Shown: in pieces, positions 1 through 5,709 of the stretch
Layout of the letters: every line of letters starts with the position of its first letter
How positions within the stretch are numbered: the stretch's first letter is position 1
Source of the DNA: Gammaproteobacteria bacterium
GTDB lineage: Bacteria > Pseudomonadota > Gammaproteobacteria > GRL18
Direction of reading: 5' to 3'
NCBI GenBank assembly: GCA_028571885.1
Contig: JAPVVU010000141.1
Location: 1 to 7,555 of the forward strand
DNA: 7,555 nucleotides
The notes under the pieces: generated by a model
Told to the model about the DNA's origin: nothing
Database searches by the model: none
The model's input: only the letters and a program-made list of their open reading frames with translations
Program-made: the position numbers and the translations under genes

Positions 1-1464
1 GGTTTCACCCAATAAATTAACAAAGGGCTGAAAAACCAGAAACATTCGATGCTGTTTTATGGCATTGTCAATCTCATTTTCCCAATATTTGAGTTGTTCC
101 TGTTCACCCATTTCACTGGTATCAGGGATATGTTGATGCACCTGATTACCGCCTTGTTCAATCGCATGAGCGCAGGCTTTTTGAACATATGTCAGACTGC
201 CCTGTGCACCGTTGCAGGATGAATCTAACAGGAGTATTCCAATGCTGCAAGTCGTGGTAATACTTTTATCACTGACATCTGCAATATGATCATCCACTGT
301 CTTGCGTATGTTTTCTGCCATTTGTAAGGCATTCTGTTCATTATCAGTTTTAAGTATTGCTGCAAAACGATAGGATTCATAACGTGCTAAAAAGGTGTCA
401 TCATCCACTGTATTTTTTATTAAATGGGCAATGTCAATGATGACTTTATCACTATTAATGTCGCCTACTTTTTCTTTAATTCCAATAAATTTATCCAGGG
501 TAATATAGAATAAATAGGCTTTGTTATTATTATCGACAGCATCTTCGACTGTTTCTTCCAGGTATTCCAGGAAAGAGCGGCGGTTATGCAGACCTGTTTC
601 CTGGCACTGGGTGTTGAGTGCTGCCAGTTTTTCCTGTAGTTTTTCCTGAGCTTTTTGACTGATGCCGTCATTACGAATGATGATTTGGGTACACTCTTCT
701 CCTGACATACTGGCTGGTTGGAATTCCATTTTTATCTGGAACTCAGTACCATCATCTTTGACTCCCTGAACTTTAAGTATATTTTCGTCCTGTTCGGAGA
801 GAGTAGAGGGGATAGAGGCTGTATTATTTTTACTCAGTTCTGAAAAGTGGCGTAAGCGATCTTTTAATTTACTGCTGTCGCTGGAGGAAACCAGATCCAT
901 GACCGGCATGGCTTCAATATCATCACGTGTTTCATAACCAAACATCTTGTAATAAGAATCATTAGACAGAATGTGCATGCCTTCATGAACATAGGCAATG
1001 GCATCCCGGGAGCTGGTAATAAGCTGTTGGCAACGTGTTTCAGAGTCTTCAAGCTGTTTGCTCAGCACCTGTTCACTGCGCAGCCCTGTTAATGCATCAA
1101 ACTCTTTTTTTATAATGAGCCCCATTAACTCTTCGGGTTCTTCAGATATTACAGTGGTGACGCCCAGGGTCATTAACTCCAGCGTTTCCTGTGCTGTTTT
1201 GTCGCCGATAAGAATAAAGGCGGCATCACTTTGTGCTGTTTTTAATTTATCCAGTGCTGTTGATACATCAAGGTTGGCAATATCTTCAGAAAACAGAATG
1301 ATATCATAACTTTTTTTGTTTATTTCCTTGTCAAATAATTCAGCATTGGAAATGATTTTCGGGCGTAATGTTAAGCCGCTGTTGCGCAACGTATTACTCG
1401 TTTCTACGGCATCATTTTCTGAATGACTGACTAATAATAGTTGAATTATCTTATTCTGTTTCAC
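1..1464 (-). CDS. fimX: FimX-like c-di-GMP signalling protein, receiver-PAS-GGDEF-EAL (C-terminus outside window)
   Basis: 488 codons are visible and the frame stays open to the left edge. The GTG start follows an in-frame TAA directly and has AGGA six bases upstream, so it is the first possible start. Order: receiver-like domain about 5-115; PAS domain about 140-265, with the FimX-like stretch RCQQLI..S.DAIAYVHEGMHI at 144-165; coiled linker 268-285; GGDEF-fold domain from TGLHNRR (290-296) to about 445; start of an EAL domain (FLVFQPFVNLLGE, 475-487). The receiver lacks the phosphoacceptor Asp (Ser59 in SYDIILFS) and the acidic pair (VSHSE). The GGDEF signature is E363-S-Y-R-F367, so cyclase activity is not expected. 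In Pseudomonas and Xanthomonas, FimX binds c-di-GMP through a degenerate EAL domain and controls type IV pilus assembly. Whether this EAL domain is catalytic or only binds cannot be seen. It is probably co-transcribed with the PilZ-like gene upstream. Domain order and PAS similarity make FimX the best call; a generic GGDEF/EAL protein is the alternative. Confidence 0.86.
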   Translation of the reverse strand, partial: MKQNKIIQLLLVSHSENDAVETSNTLRNSGLTLRPKIISNAELFDKEINKKSYDIILFSEDIANLDVSTALDKLKTAQSDAAFILIGDKTAQETLELMTLGVTTVISEEPEELMGLIIKKEFDALTGLRSEQVLSKQLEDSETRCQQLITSSRDAIAYVHEGMHILSNDSYYKMFGYETRDDIEAMPVMDLVSSSDSSKLKDRLRHFSELSKNNTASIPSTLSEQDENILKVQGVKDDGTEFQIKMEFQPASMSGEECTQIIIRNDGISQKAQEKLQEKLAALNTQCQETGLHNRRSFLEYLEETVEDAVDNNNKAYLFYITLDKFIGIKEKVGDINSDKVIIDIAHLIKNTVDDDTFLARYESYRFAAILKTDNEQNALQMAENIRKTVDDHIADVSDKSITTTCSIGILLLDSSCNGAQGSLTYVQKACAHAIEQGGNQVHQHIPDTSEMGEQEQLKYWENEIDNAIKQHRMFLVFQPFVNLLGET

Positions 1465-1566
1465 TTACTGTCCTGTAGTGCTTCTGTAGAATCCTCTCTT
1501 ATAACACAGATTTAATACAGAGAGTTATTACTTATTTATTGATGTTGTTTTTGCTGTATAGAATAA
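1465..1566 (-). other. Intergenic spacer between the PilZ-like gene and fimX
   Basis: About 100 bases, AT-rich, with no open frame of note. It contains the fimX ribosome site (AGGA, six bases before the GTG). A CTCTC...GAGAG pair (about 1493-1526) could form a weak 5-base stem; I see no T-tract terminator. Both genes face the same way, so read-through into fimX is the simplest reading, but a separate fimX promoter cannot be excluded. Confidence 0.4.
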
Positions 1567-3447
1567 TTATAAATCATCCCAAATGGCGTCAAAATCGTTA
1601 TCACTGTCCAGTGATAATATATCATCTGTTATATCTGATGTAATTTTCTTTGTACTAGTACTAAAAAAATCCTCAGCTGGACAGTACTTAAATCGTGAAA
1701 AATGTGAACTGATTTCCAGTGTGTCCAACAATACTACTTTAGTTTTGACCGTGGTAATATTAGACTTTATCAGACGATATTCATCCAGCATCACCTGATC
1801 TCTTACTTCATAACCTAATGCCGTTGTAATGAGTGTTTTGGGCTGTTTTAAAATAGGGATTGCAGGCAACATTATTGCCCGGGATTTCCTTCCTTCCTGC
1901 ATGCTGGCAATTTTTGCCGTGCTGACTGCAATGGCATTCGGGGCAATAATTTGTATGCCAATTTGAATTTTGTCTTTGGCTATACATTTTAACCAGCGGA
2001 TTGTACCAACAAACCAGTATCCCTCATTTTTTCCTGTTTCATGACTGATAGCAATGATTTCCCCAACTTTAGCATTGATGGAATCATTATGATCCCACAA
2101 AAGACAATAGCCGCCAATACTCTCATTCACCATTTCCCAGTCATTTGGTTCACTGGAATTATGGTTTATCCGGGAAGATTTATTTTCTCCCTCATTCTCT
2201 CCTTTATTCTCTCCTTTATAGTTATCCATGTCTGTCGATAAGGATTTATTTTGGAATACTTCACCCCAGATATCATTGATTTTGACTGTTGAATCGACAG
2301 TTCTTGAGCTAAAACTATTGCCAGAAGGGGTATGTTCACTCAGTATAAGCGTATTGTTTTCATCAGTTTCGTTTATTTGCAGCCAATCAGGTTCGGCGTT
2401 GCCGTTTAAAACATAGTGAACATTGTTTAAGCCAATAGCAACTTTCAGCTGAGCTTTTGCAGGACGTCTGCTATGATGCCTGCTGGGGGGGATGCCCCAG
2501 GAAAGTGATAATTGTTTCAGAAGTTCGACATTAATTTCTGTTGTTTGTGTTTCCGGGCCATTGAAATGCTCAATGAGATGCGCATAATCCAGTTTTGATG
2601 TATCCACGCTCCAGATAGTTTGCTTATCTTCAGCATCCTGGGGGGCAATAAAAGACGGTTGAGAATCTTTTGCCAGGTCAATGACCAAAGCGTCCTTAGC
2701 TTCGCTATCCTGGTATAGATGAATGTCAGCAAGTGCGGACCATTCTTCCAGTTGTTTGAAAATCGCATGGGTGTGATGCTGTGTCATACGGAAAGGATCG
2801 GCAATAGAAACCAGTAATATCTGTAAATAGATATTTTTAATTGTGGTTTCGTTAACCAGCTGCAAGGATGGATCAATCACTTTTTTATTCAGTAGTTTTT
2901 CTTTATGGGCTAATAGAAATAACTGATGCACCTCGAACCATTGTCCTTTTTCCGGTGAATTGTAAAATTGATAATCAGCAATGATAGACAGGCTGTTGTG
3001 ACGAAGAATTCTTTCGATGCTCAGAGCCATTAACTTGTTTTTTCCAGGGCATAGAAAAAACATTCGGCAGTTCATTAATTCTTGCAAAACAAGTTTGTAA
3101 CCAATGCAGACCTGCTTGTGTAATTTTTGTACTAATACGGCGATACGAGCGTGTTTTGCATCCAGAGGAAGCTCTCTGTTGAGGTTTAATTTTTTTAGGT
3201 TTGAAGCGAGCTCAACAAGTGACTCATGAATTTTTTCTAAAAAGTAGAGACGTTTTTTGTAAGGGACTGCCTGTTGATTGGTTTCTTTCAAAGTTTTATA
3301 GATGGTTTTAGTTGCAACCCTGATGTTTGCAAGAGGCAGCGTATCAAACCATTTATCAATGGCATTTGTTTGAAACTTGAATCCAGATTTATCTGCTTTC
3401 GTTTGTTCTGGCAGGTTTTTAAATAAAGCTTGCTCTGTCGTTTGCAA
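1567..3447 (-). CDS. Large protein with PilZ-like C-terminal domain, encoded next to fimX
   Basis: About 626 residues, no signal peptide or membrane segment, so probably cytoplasmic. The first ~300 residues look helical and I do not recognise a family. A middle part (about 310-350) has a W..P.R...RR....V.VGL..VHY.L pattern often seen before PilZ domains in this kind of protein. The PilZ-like part covers about 436-506: N441-E-S-I-G-G446 fits the (D/N)xSxxG motif, followed by VGEII, WFVGTIRWL and IGIQII. The companion RxxxR motif is missing (one Arg, no partner), so c-di-GMP binding is doubtful. A KGEN tandem repeat (411-423) sits just before the domain, and the tail is very acidic. Start: TTG at 3447 has GGAGA six bases upstream. 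The in-frame TTG at 3460-3462 would add five residues but has no ribosome site, and the first ATG is over 120 codons in. Its position before fimX suggests a role with FimX in type IV pilus or surface control; that is inference. Confidence 0.75.
   Translation of the reverse strand: MQTTEQALFKNLPEQTKADKSGFKFQTNAIDKWFDTLPLANIRVATKTIYKTLKETNQQAVPYKKRLYFLEKIHESLVELASNLKKLNLNRELPLDAKHARIAVLVQKLHKQVCIGYKLVLQELMNCRMFFLCPGKNKLMALSIERILRHNSLSIIADYQFYNSPEKGQWFEVHQLFLLAHKEKLLNKKVIDPSLQLVNETTIKNIYLQILLVSIADPFRMTQHHTHAIFKQLEEWSALADIHLYQDSEAKDALVIDLAKDSQPSFIAPQDAEDKQTIWSVDTSKLDYAHLIEHFNGPETQTTEINVELLKQLSLSWGIPPSRHHSRRPAKAQLKVAIGLNNVHYVLNGNAEPDWLQINETDENNTLILSEHTPSGNSFSSRTVDSTVKINDIWGEVFQNKSLSTDMDNYKGENKGENEGENKSSRINHNSSEPNDWEMVNESIGGYCLLWDHNDSINAKVGEIIAISHETGKNEGYWFVGTIRWLKCIAKDKIQIGIQIIAPNAIAVSTAKIASMQEGRKSRAIMLPAIPILKQPKTLITTALGYEVRDQVMLDEYRLIKSNITTVKTKVVLLDTLEISSHFSRFKYCPAEDFFSTSTKKITSDITDDILSLDSDNDFDAIWDDL
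2179..2217 (-). repeat. In-frame 12-base tandem repeat in the PilZ-like gene (K-G-E-N units)
   Basis: Read on the coding strand, two identical units AAAGGAGAGAAT (2217-2206, 2205-2194) are followed by a diverged GAGGGAGAAAAT (2193-2182) and a trailing AAA. They encode K-G-E-N, K-G-E-N, E-G-E-N, K in a hydrophilic linker just before the PilZ-like domain. The unit length matches the repeats in epmB and epmA. Confidence 0.93.
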
Positions 3448-3462
3448 GTCAGCTCTCCACAA

Positions 3463-3718
3463 AAATACAATCTATAAAAAATTAAGTTGTTTGCCTGCTT
3501 GTGTCGTCAGGCAATAATTATTATTTTTATTTGTCGTTTTTTATTATTAATGATGATCTATTTTATTGATTTTTATAGCAAAATATAAGATTTTTTTCTT
3601 CTATGGACTAAGAAGTAGCTTAGAAATTGGCTAAATTATTAAAAGTATAGCATTTTTGTTTTTATTTGAAAGCTGGAATGGTTTAATATTTTAATTAAAT
3701 CAAAAGGATAAATAATTT
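3463..3718. other. AT-rich intergenic region upstream of the PilZ-like gene
   Basis: This 256-base stretch has long A and T runs and no convincing open frame on either strand. It should hold the promoter of the PilZ-like/fimX operon (reading leftward), but I see no good -35/-10 pair; several TATAAA/TAAAAT-like sites exist, as expected in such AT-rich DNA. Apart from the inverted repeat at 3491-3514 and the start of the dispersed repeat at 3719, I see nothing else. Confidence 0.5.
3491..3514 (-). promoter_or_regulatory. Perfect 7-base inverted repeat in the leader of the PilZ-like gene
   Basis: TTGCCTG (3491-3497) and CAGGCAA (3508-3514) form a perfect stem with a 10-base loop, 44 bases upstream of the TTG start at 3447. 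On the coding strand a TTTTTT run follows eight bases after the stem, so it could be a leader hairpin, a weak attenuator or an operator. Which one cannot be told from the sequence. Confidence 0.35.
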
Positions 3719-3784
3719 GTAACCATGGGCTCAACAGGGGGCATTAAGAAATATAAGCTGAATAGTTACGATAATTTTTCTTAA
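3719..3784 (+). repeat. Dispersed intergenic repeat, copy 1
   Basis: This 66-base segment matches the minus strand of 7445-7505, differing at about 5 of ~60 aligned bases plus a 5-base insertion (GATAA, about 3770-3774). Shared blocks are ACCATGGGCTCAACAG, CATTAAGAAATATA, GAATAGTTAC and TTTTTCTTAA. It carries an internal inverted repeat, TTAAGAAA (3744-3751) with TTTCTTAA (3777-3784). No open frame runs through it. It resembles a small non-coding interspersed repeat (REP- or MITE-like). Confidence 0.85.
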
Positions 3785-3809
3785 AAAATTCATCAATCAG
3801 GATTGCCTG

Positions 3810-3835
3810 CCTCAAAATAGCGGCCTGTTTTGAGG
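3810..3835 (-). terminator. Hairpin downstream of epmB, possible terminator
   Basis: CCTCAAAA (3810-3817) and TTTTGAGG (3828-3835) pair perfectly over 8 bases with a 10-base loop, 57 bases beyond the epmB stop. A small CAATC-AG-GATTG palindrome lies next to it (3794-3805). There is no T-run immediately after the stem on the epmB strand (the next, TTTTTT, is over 20 bases on), so intrinsic termination is only possible, not clear. Confidence 0.4.
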
Positions 3836-3891
3836 TAACTATCTATTTCAGATGAATAATTATTTTATGCTGAGACCTGCGTTGGTATTGA

Positions 3892-4935
3892 TTAGTCAGA
3901 CACGGGCAGTTTACTTTTCTCGCCTGCAACTTCTCTCACCAGGCGAGGCAGCATATAACCGGGTAATACTGCTCTGAGCTGTTGGTGAATCTGAATCGCA
4001 TCGCTATCACTGACTTCAAAGTGAGCACTACCCTGTACATGATCCAGCATGTGCAGATAATAGGGAATTATGTGGTTTTCAATTAATTTTTCACTTAATT
4101 GCGTTAGTATTCCTACATTATCATTAACGCCCTTTAATAAAACCGACTGGTTTAAAAGTATGATCTGTTTTTTGCGGAGCTTCTCTATGCCGGCCTTGCT
4201 GTCCGGGCCTATTTCCTGAGCGTGATTAATATGCAGCACCATAATAATCTGAAAGCGGCTATTGAGCAGAATATCAAGCAGTTCATCACTGATACGCTCA
4301 GGTTCAACGATGGGAAAACGGCTATGGATCCTAAGACGTTTTAAGTGAGGGACTGATTCCAGCAGAGTGATAAGTTCAGCAAAACGAGCATCGGATAAAG
4401 ACAGGGGATCACCACCGCTGAGAATGATTTCAGTTAGAGTGCTGTCTTGCTTAATTAATTGAATATTTTTTTTAAGTTGCTCCCATAGATGCCCTTTATC
4501 ATCATAGGGACTTTTGTTAGCGTAAGAAAAGTGTCGGCGGAAACAATAGCGACAGTTAATCGCACAGCCTGGGGTGACAAGTAATAGTGCCCTGCCATCA
4601 TATTTTTGTAGTAAACCCGGCTGATAAAGGCTGTCAGCTTCTGCCAGGGGATCTTTAATATACCCGGGAACAGACTCTAATTCCTGTTGAACAGGAAAAA
4701 CCTGCAGCAGAAGGGGATCATTTGGTTTTCCCGGCTGGATTTTGTTCACGTAAGCTTTAGGGACTTTAAAACGAAATTCCTCTACGGCTTCGGGTGAGAA
4801 AAACATCTCTTTGGGGGTTAAATTCAATCGTTCCAGCAGTGCCATCGGATCAGTGAAATAGGCTTTCGTTTGCTTTTCACTCTGGCTTCTACTCTGGCTT
4901 CTACTCTGGTTTCTACTTGGTTTTCGGGGTATCAT
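3892..4935 (-). CDS. epmB: EF-P-associated lysine 2,3-aminomutase (radical SAM, PLP)
   Basis: 347 residues, similar in length to E. coli EpmB (YjeK). It converts (S)-lysine to (R)-beta-lysine, the substrate EpmA attaches to EF-P; cytoplasmic. The radical-SAM cluster motif CxxxCxxC is C124-C128-C131 (CAINCRYCFRRHF), followed by SGGDPL (173-178), LRIHSRFPIV (201-210), LLNQSVLLKGVNDN (260-273) and YYLHMLDHVQGSAHF (292-306). Lys342 in GEKSK corresponds to the C-terminal PLP-binding lysine. The N-terminus is unusual: residues 7-18 are SRNQ/SRSQ tandem repeats, in place of the helical stretch with a Trp that precedes TDP..LL..L in E. coli. Start: ATG 4935 has no clear ribosome site; the next ATG (residue 31) would cut into the conserved fold, so 4935 is preferred. 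It is divergent from efp, as in E. coli. Confidence 0.97.
   Translation of the reverse strand: MIPRKPSRNQSRSQSRSQSEKQTKAYFTDPMALLERLNLTPKEMFFSPEAVEEFRFKVPKAYVNKIQPGKPNDPLLLQVFPVQQELESVPGYIKDPLAEADSLYQPGLLQKYDGRALLLVTPGCAINCRYCFRRHFSYANKSPYDDKGHLWEQLKKNIQLIKQDSTLTEIILSGGDPLSLSDARFAELITLLESVPHLKRLRIHSRFPIVEPERISDELLDILLNSRFQIIMVLHINHAQEIGPDSKAGIEKLRKKQIILLNQSVLLKGVNDNVGILTQLSEKLIENHIIPYYLHMLDHVQGSAHFEVSDSDAIQIHQQLRAVLPGYMLPRLVREVAGEKSKLPVSD
4870..4917 (-). repeat. In-frame 12-base tandem repeat at the epmB 5' end (S-R-S-Q units)
   Basis: On the coding strand: AGTAGAAACCAG (4917-4906), AGTAGAAGCCAG (4905-4894), AGTAGAAGCCAG (4893-4882), then a decayed AGTGAAAAGCAA (4881-4870). They encode S-R-N-Q, S-R-S-Q, S-R-S-Q, S-E-K-Q, just inside the start of the protein. 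Confidence 0.94.
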
Positions 4936-4957
4936 AGCGGATTATTTTTTATCATGT

Positions 4958-4979
4958 ATTATATAGAGCAAAGATTATA
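4958..4979 (-). promoter_or_regulatory. Possible epmB promoter -10 boxes
   Basis: Two perfect TATAAT hexamers occur on the minus strand, at 4963-4958 and 4979-4974, 23 and 39 bases before the epmB ATG. No convincing TTGACA-like -35 lies at 16-18 bases from either (TTGCGT lies 19 bases before the nearer one). Placement fits an epmB promoter, but the region is AT-rich. Confidence 0.35.
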
Positions 4980-5045
4980 GCCACGCAAGATGCGGAAAGC
5001 ACGGACAAAGTCAAAAGAGATTGTTAGTCTTTTCTGCAGTGCTTT

Positions 5046-5060
5046 AGTGCTATTAGCACT
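5046..5060. promoter_or_regulatory. Short palindrome in the epmB-efp divergent promoter region
   Basis: AGTGCT-ATT-AGCACT is a perfect 6-base inverted repeat with a 3-base gap. A further AGTGCT lies eight bases upstream (5038-5043). It lies between the two divergent genes, just upstream of the likely efp promoter, where a regulator could act on either gene. It could also be a small hairpin with a short T-run after it. Confidence 0.3.
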
Positions 5061-5069
5061 TTTCATGTC

Positions 5070-5097
5070 TTGTGTGGTAAAAATATACTTCTATAAC
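5070..5097 (+). promoter_or_regulatory. Possible efp promoter
   Basis: TTGTGT (about 5070) and TATAAC (about 5092) are separated by 16 bases, some 43 bases before the efp ATG. TATACT a few bases earlier is an alternative -10. The efp ribosome site is the weak AAGAG, with six bases between its GAG and the ATG. Confidence 0.35.
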
Positions 5098-5139
5098 ATA
5101 CCTTGTGAAAATTTCTAATAATTATTAAAAGAGTAATTT

Positions 5140-5709
5140 ATGGCGACCTACAGCACTAATGAATTTCGTTCCGGTTTAAAATTAATGATTGATGGTGATC
5201 CCTGTGTGATTATTGATAATGAAGTTGTTAAGCCGGGCAAGGGCCAGGCATTCAATCGCATCAAGATCCGTAACTTGAAATCAGGACGTGTTGTTGAGAG
5301 AACCTACAAATCAGGTGAATCCGTAGAAGCCGCTGATGTAATGGATACTGAACTGCAGTATTTGTATAACGATGGTGAACAATGGCATTTTATGCATCCG
5401 GAGACCTTTGAGCAGATGTCTGCAGATAAAACAGCAGTTGGTGATGCAAAACTTTGGATGAAAGAACAGGATATGTGCACGGTCACATTATGGAATGGTA
5501 ATCCTCTGGCAGTCACGCCGCCAAACTTTGTTGTACTGTCTGTTACCGATACTGATCCTGGACTTAAAGGTGACACTTCTGGCGGCGGCGGTAAACCAGC
5601 AACGCTTGAAACGGGCGCTGTTGTTCAAGTACCGTTATTTATTGCCATTGGCGAAGCTTTAAAAATCGATACCCGTACAGGAAAATACGTTTCTCGTGCC
5701 AAGGATTGA
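5140..5709 (+). CDS. efp: Translation elongation factor P
   Basis: 189 residues, against 188 in E. coli, and similar from end to end. EF-P binds between the ribosomal P and E sites and restores peptide-bond formation at polyproline stretches. Three beta-barrel domains: N-terminal KOW-like (about 1-63), OB (about 65-127) and C-terminal OB (about 128-189). The modified residue is Lys34 in KPGKGQAF, the lysine form that receives (R)-beta-lysine, in agreement with the enzymes on either side. Other conserved blocks are LYNDGE.WHFM.PETFEQ (75-91), VTPPNFV (125-131), DTDPGLKGDT.G.GGKPA (137-154) and the TGKYVSR end. ATG 5140 gives the canonical MATY start. Its stop overlaps the epmA ATG, so the two are very likely co-transcribed and translationally coupled. 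Confidence 0.99.
   Translation: MATYSTNEFRSGLKLMIDGDPCVIIDNEVVKPGKGQAFNRIKIRNLKSGRVVERTYKSGESVEAADVMDTELQYLYNDGEQWHFMHPETFEQMSADKTAVGDAKLWMKEQDMCTVTLWNGNPLAVTPPNFVVLSVTDTDPGLKGDTSGGGGKPATLETGAVVQVPLFIAIGEALKIDTRTGKYVSRAKD

Noticed and set aside
998..1309. Open frame of about 100 codons on the plus strand
   Set aside because: It lies wholly opposite the fimX-like gene, whose domains are clear, and its product shows no motif.
3445..3530. c-di-GMP (GEMM) riboswitch in the leader of the PilZ-like gene
   Set aside because: The hairpin and a GCAGGCAAAC string recall parts of GEMM, but the second stem and the rest of the conserved core are not visible.
3463..3891. Hidden small gene or RNA in the long gap
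   Set aside because: I saw no open frame with a ribosome site and no tRNA-like or other known RNA fold; the T/A runs explain most of the sequence.
5304..5576. Open frame on the minus strand inside efp
   Set aside because: efp is certain; the antisense frame is a by-product of its codon use.
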